Source: an uncultured Clostridium sp. (GTDB lineage: Bacteria; Bacillota; Clostridia; Lachnospirales; Lachnospiraceae). From it: DNA of 55,922 nt. This document shows, piece by piece, positions 34,239-42,158 of this stretch. The notes beneath the pieces were generated by a model. It saw nothing but the letters and a program-made list of their open reading frames with translations, did no database searches and had not been told where the DNA came from. Location: positions 1 to 55,922 of the forward strand of contig URFM01000020.1 of assembly GCA_900547035.1 (NCBI GenBank), in the 5' to 3' direction. Position 1 is the stretch's first letter, and each line of letters opens with the position of its first letter. The position numbers and the translations under genes are program-made.

Positions 34239-35111
34239 ATGGAAAAGGAACTTAGGGCATTTGAGGAATATCTGCGGATGCAGGAAAAGAGCAGAAATAC
34301 TGTGGAGAAATACCTTCGGGATGTGGGAAGATTCCTTGCGTTTGCCTGGGAAAATCGGAAACAGGAAAGGGGAGAGACTATTTTGAACCGCAGGGTTACT
34401 TTGGAGTATAAGGAGGAACTGCTTAAAAAGTACCAGACGACCAGCGTTAACTCGATGCTGATTGCTGTTAACTGCTATTTGAAATTTGTTGGAAAGGAGG
34501 AATGGAAGCTTCAGACTGTCCGGGTTCAGCGTCAGATCTTCCGGTCTGAAGAAAAGGAATTGACGAGAAACGAGTACTGCCGTCTGGTGCGGGAGGCTAA
34601 TAACAGAGGGAATATCCGGCTGTGCCATATTTTGCAGACCATTGGTTCCACTGGCATCCGAATCAGTGAGCTGAGGTTTGTAACCGTAGAGACCCTGAAA
34701 AGTAAAATGGTTCGGATTCACTGTAAGGGAAAAGAACGGATTGTTCTGCTGCCCTGTTCCTTGGTCCGGCTTTTGTCTGAATATTGTAAAGAAAAAGGAA
34801 TTGCCAGCGGCTGTATTTTCATCACCCGAAATGGAAAACCCGTAGACCGGCGCAATGTATGGGCGGAAATGAAAGCTTTATGCAGGCTGGCCCGGGTTCA
34901 GGAAAGTAAGGTATTTCCCCATAATCTGCGCCATCTGTTTGCCCGCTGTTATTATGAAAAGGAAAAAGATTTGGTACGTCTGGCAGATTATCTGGGACAT
35001 AGCAGTGTGGAAACCACCAGACGCTATACCAGAACGGCCAGTATGAAAGCCTGCTTAAAACAGCTGGAGCTGGGGCTTCTTCCCCTTAAGCCGTTGGCCC
35101 TGCGGGAATAA
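34239..35111 (+). CDS. Tyrosine site-specific recombinase (candidate invertase)
   Basis: A 290-residue phage-integrase-family recombinase. A SAM-like N-terminal core-binding domain (about 1-95) precedes the catalytic domain. The active site is complete: R141 (STGIRISEL), K164 (CKGKE), H228 and R231 (HNLRH), H254 (GHSS) and nucleophile Y263 (RRYT). I start at ATG 34239 with AAAGGA upstream; longer in-frame starts overlap the leader hairpin. The gene ends 4 bp before a 28-bp dif-like site that recurs inverted 386 bp away, so it most likely inverts that segment. No phage genes are near. Confidence 0.92.
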   Translation: MEKELRAFEEYLRMQEKSRNTVEKYLRDVGRFLAFAWENRKQERGETILNRRVTLEYKEELLKKYQTTSVNSMLIAVNCYLKFVGKEEWKLQTVRVQRQIFRSEEKELTRNEYCRLVREANNRGNIRLCHILQTIGSTGIRISELRFVTVETLKSKMVRIHCKGKERIVLLPCSLVRLLSEYCKEKGIASGCIFITRNGKPVDRRNVWAEMKALCRLARVQESKVFPHNLRHLFARCYYEKEKDLVRLADYLGHSSVETTRRYTRTASMKACLKQLELGLLPLKPLALRE

Positions 35112-35114
35112 AAA

Positions 35115-35142
35115 ATACGACATAATAGAGATTATGTCGTAT
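35115..35142 (+). repeat. Left inverted repeat (IRL) of the invertible segment
   Basis: Arms ATACGACATAA and TTATGTCGTAT, perfectly complementary, flank a 6-bp spacer TAGAGA: an 11-6-11 layout like Xer dif sites. Bases 35116-35141 are a perfect 26-bp reverse complement of 35502-35527. Confidence 0.93.
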
Positions 35143-35180
35143 TCTGAAAATCTGTTTGGTGAATTGCTACATATAACCAA

Positions 35181-35209
35181 ATTATAGCATTTCTATATCT
35201 ATTTTTCAA
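35181..35209 (-). promoter_or_regulatory. Strong sigma-A promoter inside the invertible segment, facing left
   Basis: On the minus strand TTGAAA (35209-35204) and TATAAT (35186-35181) are separated by 17 bp. If the segment flips, the -10 would move to 35457-35462 and read toward the gene at 35543 with a leader of about 75 nt. Confidence 0.82.
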
Positions 35210-35286
35210 TCGGTTCCAGGGATATTTTGCTGATAAATCGGCCCAAAATTCGCATGAAAACAGCGCCCGGACCTTTTTTCGCACCG

Positions 35287-35340
35287 GCGGCGATTCGATC
35301 GGCTGTATTTTAGTCGATTGAACCGCCGCTTGCTTTTCTT
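35287..35340 (+). terminator. Long hairpin with T-rich flank in the invertible segment
   Basis: Bases 35287-35304 pair with 35312-35329: 18 positions with one mismatch and two G-T pairs around a 7-base loop, then TTGCTTTTCTT. The G-T pairs are G-U in plus-sense RNA but C-A mismatches in minus-sense RNA, so it works best as a rightward terminator in the present orientation. Confidence 0.6.
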
Positions 35341-35500
35341 GCCGCTTTGAAACAAGGGGGGCTTATAGCGGATCGGAACAGGGCCGGACGGATAAAATAC
35401 CTGGTTCATCAGAGTTTATTTCTATATTATATTCGGTTTTTCCTAATTTAAGGAAAGTTCACCCCGCAAAATCGCTCTCAGGAACATTTCGGAATGGTTT

Positions 35501-35528
35501 TTACGACATAATCTCTATTATGTCGTAA
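35501..35528 (+). repeat. Right inverted repeat (IRR) of the invertible segment
   Basis: Arms TTACGACATAA and TTATGTCGTAA flank spacer TCTCTA, the reverse complement of the IRL spacer. It ends at the AAAGGAG ribosome binding site (35527-35533) of the next gene, so any transcript crossing it carries an 11-bp-stem hairpin just before the RBS. Confidence 0.93.
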
Positions 35529-35542
35529 AGGAGAAATGCTCT

Positions 35543-36229
35543 ATGAAAGAGGATTTAACGGAAAAAAAATTTGGACGCCTGACAGCCATTCATCCTGTGA
35601 CCAAGAAAGGCAGCAGGAAACGTTTCTGGCGCTGCAGATGTGACTGCGGGAATGAGACTGTAGTGGAGGAATTCCATTTAAAAAGCGGACATACCAAAAG
35701 CTGCGGGTGCTACCGGCGGGAATTGCCCCGGAAAAGACAGCTGGACCTTACCGGACGACGCTATGGGCGTCTTTTGGTTTTGGGACCCGTGGTAGAGGAA
35801 GACGGATCAATCCAGAACTGGGAGTGCCTTTGCGACTGTGGAAAAAAGGTGATTTGCTATAAGGAAAATCTTTCTTCCGGAGCAACCAAAAGCTGCGGCT
35901 GTCTAAGGGAAGAGCAGCGCAGAAAAAATGTGAAAAAGGCCATCCATTTTGTAGAAGGGACCTGCATTGAGCGGATTGCCAGCCGGAAAAACTGTGCCAA
36001 CAATACCACCGGACATCGAGGGGTATACCGCAGGGCAAACAATCGGTGGAGGGCCGCCATTGGGTTTCAGGGCAAGCTTCATTATCTTGGAACCTTTGAC
36101 CGATATGAAGATGCAGTAAAGGCCCGGCAGGAGGCAGAGGAAAATTTGTATGATGCCTTTCTTGACCGCTACCGCAAGGAGCGGGAGGGGGAGTTGCTTC
36201 ATAAAAAAAGTGAAAGAAAGGGAGGATGA
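35543..36229 (+). CDS. Cys4-repeat and AP2-domain DNA-binding protein
   Basis: A 228-residue protein. Two N-terminal repeats of about 50 residues each (FGRLTAIHPV...CRCDCGN...TKSCGC, and YGRLLVLGPV...CLCDCGK...TKSCGC) have the four-cysteine pattern of a small zinc ribbon. The C-terminus is an AP2/ERF-like DNA-binding domain (TTGHRGVYRRANNRWRAAI, then YLGTFDRYEDAVKARQEAE). In phages these parts usually flank HNH nucleases; no HNH motif is present here, so a DNA-binding regulator is the best reading. AAAGGAG sits 9 bases before the ATG, directly beside IRR. It is the first gene controlled by the switch. Confidence 0.85.
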   Translation: MKEDLTEKKFGRLTAIHPVTKKGSRKRFWRCRCDCGNETVVEEFHLKSGHTKSCGCYRRELPRKRQLDLTGRRYGRLLVLGPVVEEDGSIQNWECLCDCGKKVICYKENLSSGATKSCGCLREEQRRKNVKKAIHFVEGTCIERIASRKNCANNTTGHRGVYRRANNRWRAAIGFQGKLHYLGTFDRYEDAVKARQEAEENLYDAFLDRYRKEREGELLHKKSERKGG

Positions 36230-36245
36230 ATATGGGATGAAAAAA

Positions 36246-36318
36246 CTGCCGCCAGGTAAGGGACGGATCTGGAAAACTGGATATGGACGCTGAAGTTCCG
36301 GGTTCGGACAGGCGGCAG
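36246..36318 (+). promoter_or_regulatory. Structured leader between the AP2 gene and the surface-protein gene
   Basis: CTGCCGCC at 36246-36253 pairs with GGCGGCAG at 36311-36318, closing a 57-nt loop that contains a TCCG-GGTT-CGGA hairpin. It ends 37 bp before the surface-protein ATG. I see no promoter in this 126-bp gap. I do not recognise a known riboswitch class. Confidence 0.45.
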
Positions 36319-36355
36319 GAGGAAGTTTCAATCTGCAAAAAAGGAGGGATGGAGA

Positions 36356-39300
36356 ATGAGACTGAAACTGAAACGTAAGGTTGCCGCATTGCTGGCAGTG
36401 TCTATGATTGTGTCAGGACAGCCGGGCATGTTTACTATGACCAGTGCGGCGGAAGAAAAACCGGTTCAGGATGTGGAAAGCTCTTATGAAGCAGAGGAAG
36501 CTACACCCGGGAACGCGCAGAAAGCAACCCCGGACAGCGCGGATCAGATAGAACCGGAAGATGAAACCTACGAGGTGCTCTATACGGTGGATCCGGAAGA
36601 AGGCGCCAGGGTACGGGGAGACAAAAAGGTTGATACAGGGGAGACCCTGGAATTTTCCGTAACCGTGGAAAAGGGTTATGAGCTGACCGAGGTATACGTA
36701 CAGGGAAGCACAGTGGAGCCCGTATCCCAGGACGGCGACAAATATGAGTATCAGGTAGAGGATATTCAGGCCCAGCCGGATGTTGAGGTGATTCTGGAAG
36801 AAGTTGCATATCCCGAATTTTCCGAAACTCAGGATGTGGGAAATGACGTGATGATCTCTCTCTATGCGGAAGAGGGCGTGCTGCCAGAGGGGACAACCTT
36901 TGAGGCGGTGAGTCTGGAGGACGCGGATGAGGAGATGGCGGAAAATGCCAAGAGCCAGGTGCTGGAACAGGCCGACGCAGAGGACGAGGAAGATCCTGCA
37001 TACGGCGCTTACCAGTTGACATTGGTTGGTAAAGATGGAGAACCCTTGTCAGATGATCAGATCAACGGCGACGTGATGGTAACAGTAAACGGCGTTAACG
37101 GACTGATGGAAAACGGCGAAATTTTCGACGTAGACGAGGAGAACCCCATTCCCACCGACGTGTACCGGGTAAAAGCCAAGACCACCCTGCTTGACAAAAT
37201 CCTGCCGTCCACAGGAGAACTGCGGGTGGATAAGGTGAAGCAGGAAAACGGCGATGAGTATGAGAATGACGACGCTGCGTATGAGATGAAGAGCGCGGTG
37301 GAGAATATCGTTCTGATGCCCAGCGCGAAGGCGGCGCCGGAGTTTGCGAATATTCAGCTGTTGGTGGAGCGTGCCGGAGATGAAACGGTTCCAGTTAAAA
37401 TTGACGGAGTCGAGGACATTGCTGATGCGGAATTGCCTGTAGGTAATATTGCGGAAAATGCAGCGGATCTGGCGGCAGAACAATTTCCAGGGTATACCTT
37501 TGTTAAGGCTACTGTAGGAACAGATGAAATTAATACAGTAGGAAGCTGGAATGAATACGTTTATTATACAACGGAAGGTAGCGGAGATACTGCTATGCTG
37601 CTCGGCCCCGATGAAACAATCGTACTGCATTTTGAAGTTACCAGAGAAGTTTTAAGCGTCAACTACAATTATGATGAGAACGCAATCGAGGTTGAGGGAC
37701 CAGAAGAAGTACGGACTGGAGACAGCTATACGTTTTCTGCCAAGCCAGTGAATCCGAAAGGGTATCAGCTTTCTGTAACGGTAAATGGAACTGATATTAC
37801 CACTCAGGGAACATTGGTTGATGCGGCAACTGGCGAAATGCATTATACTGTGGAAAATGCACAAAGTGCGCAGAATGTTGCGATTGCCATTTCACCTGTG
37901 AATTATTATGTGTTTACCTATAATAATGATAATATTCGGCAGGGATATATAACCTCTCCAGATTCAAATACTTCTATTGAAGCGGGTAAAACGCTGGAAT
38001 TTACTTTAAGGAGTTATACATGGTCAGGAGCGACGGATGCTGACGGGCATGAATGGCATCTAAATTTACTTGCAATTAATGATGAGTATATTAATGTGCC
38101 AACAACGTTTAATGAGGGCGATTCAGCTGAAACTACATTATCTACTGGCGAAACAGTTACTGTAAGATTAACTGGAAAGCATGGAATCTTATGGTTTAAC
38201 AGGTATCATGAGTATACAGTAACTGTTGAAAATGTATATACAAATATTGTAGTAACAGACGGAAACTTTAAAAATGATGAGAGAAATGAAATCATTCTGA
38301 AGCGTCTTGATGGTGTAGCCAGAATTACGGGTTGGGATTATAGCGTTGAAGAGTATATAGCAGGTAATATAAACACGGTATATGAGCAGACAGAAAAGAG
38401 CGGAAATGAATTTTATCTGCATCTTTTACCGGGATATACAAACCCAACCATTACGGTTTTAGCGAATGGTAAAGAAACGGGACTTCAAGTAGAAAGAAAT
38501 ATTGGCCCGGTACATGGCGGAGAAGATGACCCATCATTCCTCTACGAAGAATATAACTGGAGATTTGACATACCAAATGATCTTTCCGATAATGTAGAAG
38601 TATATGTAACAGCTGAGAAGCAATATTATCATATTCAGTATTTTGTAGGCGGAGAGCAATCTTCTACAATTACAGATGGTAATACATATACGATATTTGA
38701 AGGGGAAGGAAATCAGGCGATTATAACATCTGCTGAACCCGATTATGACCCTGACACTACGATTTTTGAGGGATGGGAATACAATGGCAAGTTATATCAG
38801 CCTAATGAAACCTTCATTTTTGATGAAGAAAGCATAGCAGGGGCAGATTTTGATGGAAATCTGCGATTTACTGCAAAGCTGACTCCAATCGAAGGAAGTA
38901 ATTATGTTGGATATACGGTGAAATATTATTTCCAGCAGGAAGATGGTAGCTATGGGCAGAATTTGGAATATTATCCAGACCAGGAGAAATACGGTATTGT
39001 AGGAACAAAAATATTCTGGTACGATGCTGTTCGAGATAATATTGATGGATATGTATTAGCTTCCGATAGTGATGTTGTATTTATGTTGTCTGAGGATGAG
39101 GCAAAAAATGTCCTCGAGATATATTTTGATCTTGATAAGAATAATGACGATGTAGCGGATACAGATCAGACGCTGACGATCACATTTGACGCCGGAGAAC
39201 ACGGAAGCTTTGCAGAAGGAACCCAGAGCAGCTTTACCCTGAAGCATGGAGACCAGTATCCGGAAGCCCCCACAATTAGTGTAGATATGGATTGGGTATT

Positions 39301-41755
39301 CGTAGGCTGGGATAAAGAATACCATGCTGGAGAGCCCGTAAGTATCGGAGAAGGTGCAGAAGCAGCAACAGAGACCTACACAGCGCAGTACAAGGAAGAC
39401 AAGAACAATGACGGCAAGCCGGATGAGGATCAGACGCTGACGATCACATTTGACGCCGGAGAACACGGAAGCTTTGCAGAAGGAACCCAGAGCAGCTTTA
39501 CCCTGAAGCATGGAGACCAGTATCCGGAAGCCCCCACAATTAGTGTAGATATGGATTGGGTATTCGTAGGCTGGGATAAAGAATACCATGCTGGAGAGCC
39601 CGTAAGTATCGGAGAAGATGCGGAAGCAGCAACGGAGACCTACACAGCGCAGTACAAGGAAGACAAGAACCATGATGGAACTCCAGATGAAGACCAAACC
39701 GTCACCATTATCTTCGACACCGCAGACATCAACAAAGGCTACTTTGGAACGGAAGAGTATAAGCAGAAGACTACAACTGTAGGAAACCTGCTTCCAGGCA
39801 GCCAAATTACAACTCCGGAAGGATTTGTAGACGTAATAGGCGATGATCAGGCTTTCGATGGCTGGTTTGATGAAAATGGCGTAGAAGTATCCGTAGTACC
39901 GGAAACAAATGTGCCGTTAAACATGACATTAACTGCCCAGTGGGCTCTGGACCGGAACCACAACAACGTACCGGATCATGACGAAGAAGGAGAAGGAATC
40001 TACAGAGATGTAACCCTTCAGCCCTACGCGACCACCGTATACTCCGGCGGAAGCAACAACGACACAACCGATGATGCCAACAGCGGTTTCCCGAACCTGG
40101 ACATCCAGTATGTAGAGGCGGGAAGACAGATCCACAAAGAGGCGATCACGGACATCTATATCAACGATGTAAATGTAGGTGCCAATGTAGACGAGGTCTT
40201 TAAGGCTGTTTACTGGAATGAAGACACAACGACAGCAGTTGAGAACGACCAGACAAGTGATATTTACAATGTAACCGTTGTACTTGGAGAGGCGGCTCTT
40301 GGAGCTTTTGCAGCTGATTCTGGAGTAACCGCAAGAGATGGATACCTGTACGATGCAAACGGCCAGAGAATGCCTGTGAGAAATCAGAAGGTAGAAATCG
40401 TAGCCAATGAGGAAGCCTCTACCGCAAGAGCGAGAGCAGTTGATTCCGGACTGATCACATACAATGTGGAAGTCCAGGACAGTGAGCTGACCGTGCGTCC
40501 CCTGACTGATCCTACACATCCGGAGGAGACCTACCGCTCTGTATTTACAGATCCCAGCCAGATCACCACAGATGCAGGTGCAGCGGCTGTGATCAGCGGC
40601 GATTCCGAGTTCTATACCAATGGAAACACCCAGAGACAGGTTGACCGTGATGGCATCCGTCTGCTGGTGGACACCATCCAGAGTGAGGATATGGATCGTG
40701 AAGGAATGCTGATTGAACGAGCAAATGAGACTGTTGGCGTAACCGATGCGCAGAACTGGGGATACGTAGCCAGATACTTTGATTTGGTAGACGTAAACAA
40801 CGGAAACGCATGGGTGAGCAGCACTCTGGGAACAGATGTTTATCTGCCGTATCCCGAAGGAACAGATCAGAACACAGAATTTACCCTCCTTCATTTTGAA
40901 GGGCTTCACCGTGAGGAAGGTCTGACCGGAGAGAGCGCTGCGGAGGCAATTGAAGGCTGTGTTCCGGCCAATATGGAAATCGAGAACACAGCAAACGGAA
41001 TCAAATTCCATACCACGATAGGCGGCTTCAGCCCATTTGTACTGATGTACCGCACCGCAGAAGAAACACCGGACACCCCGGACGATAACGACGGCAACCA
41101 TGGCGGAAACAGCGGAAGCTCTGACAGCGACCGCAACATCCGTACCGGAAGCAGCCGCGACAGCGCGTACATTGTGGGCGTAGACGGACATTGGGTACAT
41201 ATGGACCCGGCAAATCCGAATATCCCCATCACCGTAGAGGTTCCCGAGGGCGCAACCCCCGTGACCAATCCGGAGTACCATCAGTGGAAGTTCTACTTGA
41301 ACAGCGGTCTGATTCTCTGGAGCAGATGGGCTTACGTTAAGAATCCCTATGCGGTAGGAGAGCAGCCCGGCGAGGGATGGTTCTACTTTGACCAGGATGG
41401 AATTATGCAGTACGGCTGGTATCTGGATACCAAGGACAATAAGTGGTACTACCTGCATCGGACCTCTGACGGAATGCTTGGAACCTTGATTGAGGGATGG
41501 CATTTCGATAATCAGGACCAGAAGTGGTACTATCTGCAGTATGGAACCGGTGAAATGCTGACCGGCTGGCAGCTGATCGACGGCAAGTGGTATTATTTCA
41601 ATCCCGTGGCTCCCACGGCGACCTGGAATTACGACGAGGCCACCGGCGGCTGGACCTACAACGGAAGCACTTCCCGTCCGTACGGATCCATGTACCAAAA
41701 TGAAATGACGCCCGACGGCTACTGGGTAGACGAAAACGGAGCCTGGGTGCAATAA
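36356..41755 (+). CDS. Large secreted repeat protein with C-terminal cell-wall-binding repeats (putative adhesin)
   Basis: A 1799-residue exported protein. The N-terminus is a signal peptide (KLKRKVAALLAVSMIVSG, cleavage near TSAA, about residue 31), followed by an acidic region, several beta-rich modules, then two nearly identical 88-residue modules (about 937-1112; TFDAGEHGSF, VFVGWDKEYHAGE) of InlB B-repeat/flg_new type, joined by D-x-N-x-D-G-x-x-D calcium-type linkers. The last 125 residues are aromatic GW/WYY repeats like choline- or glucan-binding modules (GWYLDTKDNKWYYL, GWQLIDGKWYYFN), so it is held non-covalently to the wall; there is no LPXTG. AAAGGAGG precedes the ATG. Downstream of the switch. 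Confidence 0.88.
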   Translation: MRLKLKRKVAALLAVSMIVSGQPGMFTMTSAAEEKPVQDVESSYEAEEATPGNAQKATPDSADQIEPEDETYEVLYTVDPEEGARVRGDKKVDTGETLEFSVTVEKGYELTEVYVQGSTVEPVSQDGDKYEYQVEDIQAQPDVEVILEEVAYPEFSETQDVGNDVMISLYAEEGVLPEGTTFEAVSLEDADEEMAENAKSQVLEQADAEDEEDPAYGAYQLTLVGKDGEPLSDDQINGDVMVTVNGVNGLMENGEIFDVDEENPIPTDVYRVKAKTTLLDKILPSTGELRVDKVKQENGDEYENDDAAYEMKSAVENIVLMPSAKAAPEFANIQLLVERAGDETVPVKIDGVEDIADAELPVGNIAENAADLAAEQFPGYTFVKATVGTDEINTVGSWNEYVYYTTEGSGDTAMLLGPDETIVLHFEVTREVLSVNYNYDENAIEVEGPEEVRTGDSYTFSAKPVNPKGYQLSVTVNGTDITTQGTLVDAATGEMHYTVENAQSAQNVAIAISPVNYYVFTYNNDNIRQGYITSPDSNTSIEAGKTLEFTLRSYTWSGATDADGHEWHLNLLAINDEYINVPTTFNEGDSAETTLSTGETVTVRLTGKHGILWFNRYHEYTVTVENVYTNIVVTDGNFKNDERNEIILKRLDGVARITGWDYSVEEYIAGNINTVYEQTEKSGNEFYLHLLPGYTNPTITVLANGKETGLQVERNIGPVHGGEDDPSFLYEEYNWRFDIPNDLSDNVEVYVTAEKQYYHIQYFVGGEQSSTITDGNTYTIFEGEGNQAIITSAEPDYDPDTTIFEGWEYNGKLYQPNETFIFDEESIAGADFDGNLRFTAKLTPIEGSNYVGYTVKYYFQQEDGSYGQNLEYYPDQEKYGIVGTKIFWYDAVRDNIDGYVLASDSDVVFMLSEDEAKNVLEIYFDLDKNNDDVADTDQTLTITFDAGEHGSFAEGTQSSFTLKHGDQYPEAPTISVDMDWVFVGWDKEYHAGEPVSIGEGAEAATETYTAQYKEDKNNDGKPDEDQTLTITFDAGEHGSFAEGTQSSFTLKHGDQYPEAPTISVDMDWVFVGWDKEYHAGEPVSIGEDAEAATETYTAQYKEDKNHDGTPDEDQTVTIIFDTADINKGYFGTEEYKQKTTTVGNLLPGSQITTPEGFVDVIGDDQAFDGWFDENGVEVSVVPETNVPLNMTLTAQWALDRNHNNVPDHDEEGEGIYRDVTLQPYATTVYSGGSNNDTTDDANSGFPNLDIQYVEAGRQIHKEAITDIYINDVNVGANVDEVFKAVYWNEDTTTAVENDQTSDIYNVTVVLGEAALGAFAADSGVTARDGYLYDANGQRMPVRNQKVEIVANEEASTARARAVDSGLITYNVEVQDSELTVRPLTDPTHPEETYRSVFTDPSQITTDAGAAAVISGDSEFYTNGNTQRQVDRDGIRLLVDTIQSEDMDREGMLIERANETVGVTDAQNWGYVARYFDLVDVNNGNAWVSSTLGTDVYLPYPEGTDQNTEFTLLHFEGLHREEGLTGESAAEAIEGCVPANMEIENTANGIKFHTTIGGFSPFVLMYRTAEETPDTPDDNDGNHGGNSGSSDSDRNIRTGSSRDSAYIVGVDGHWVHMDPANPNIPITVEVPEGATPVTNPEYHQWKFYLNSGLILWSRWAYVKNPYAVGEQPGEGWFYFDQDGIMQYGWYLDTKDNKWYYLHRTSDGMLGTLIEGWHFDNQDQKWYYLQYGTGEMLTGWQLIDGKWYYFNPVAPTATWNYDEATGGWTYNGSTSRPYGSMYQNEMTPDGYWVDENGAWVQ
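39164..39691 (+). repeat. 264-bp direct tandem repeat in the surface-protein gene
   Basis: Two in-frame 264-bp units start at 39164 and 39428 and are almost identical over their length (a few synonymous or single-residue differences). A third, diverged unit begins at 39692. Unequal recombination could change copy number by 88-residue steps. Confidence 0.9.
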
Positions 41756-41802
41756 AAGGCGTTTAGCAGAGGGAAAGGCCCAAAAGCCAAACCCGAAAAA
41801 GA

Positions 41803-41846
41803 AGCCCGCAGGAAGGAATTTTCCGCTTCTGCGGGCTCCTTTTCTT
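41803..41846 (+). terminator. Terminator after the surface-protein gene
   Basis: AGCCCGCAG pairs with CTGCGGGCT, with an inner GGAA/TTCC, and is followed by CCTTTTCTT. Confidence 0.85.
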
Positions 41847-42100
41847 ATTACGGTTACTTAGCCAGGTCTTTTCGAGCATAGTACGTTGTATTGCAGGATA
41901 ACCCCGGCAAGCCAGAGGGACGGGCCCTTACCTTTCAGTGAAGAATATAATGAGAGAGAACGCACAAAAACAGGGGATGAAACCTGCCGGATTTTTGAAA
42001 AATGGAGAAAAATCACATGCTTTTTGACGAAAAATACTGCGTAAATGATTCGAAAAATGACGAAATCACAAGACTCAAAAACAGATTGTGAAAAAAATAA

Positions 42101-42114
42101 CGAAACCGTTTAAA
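42101..42114. promoter_or_regulatory. cre-like (CcpA) site upstream of gapA
   Basis: CGAAACCGTTTAAA matches the pseudo-palindromic catabolite element TGAAAACGTTTACA at 11 of 14 positions, with the central CG kept. It ends 15 bp before the -35 element. Confidence 0.4.
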
Positions 42115-42129
42115 AATTGAAAAAAGGGC

Positions 42130-42158
42130 TTGCCAATTACTTGTAAAGTGGTTACAAT
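42130..42158 (+). promoter_or_regulatory. Promoter of the gapA glycolytic operon
   Basis: TTGCCA at 42130-42135 and TACAAT at 42153-42158, spacer 17 bp; leader of about 60 nt to ATG 42224. Confidence 0.75.

Larger units (their letters stand above)
35116..35527. other. Predicted invertible promoter segment (inverton)
   Basis: A 412-bp segment bounded by 26-bp perfect inverted repeats, directly after a tyrosine recombinase gene and 15 bp before the AP2-protein gene. The interior (360 bp) has no credible ORF. It carries one strong promoter pointing left and a long hairpin with a T-rich right flank. In the orientation given, the strong promoter reads away from the AP2 and surface-protein genes. 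Confidence 0.88.

Noticed and set aside
34239..35111. Recombinase as remnant of a prophage or integrative element
   Set aside because: No structural, replication or relaxase genes and no flanking tRNA or direct repeats are seen. The neighbouring inverted repeats fit a local DNA inversion better.
39929..41752. A 607-codon open frame antisense to the surface-protein gene
   Set aside because: It lies fully opposite a gene with signal peptide, repeats and a wall-binding domain; it has no RBS or recognisable domain and results from codon composition on the other strand.
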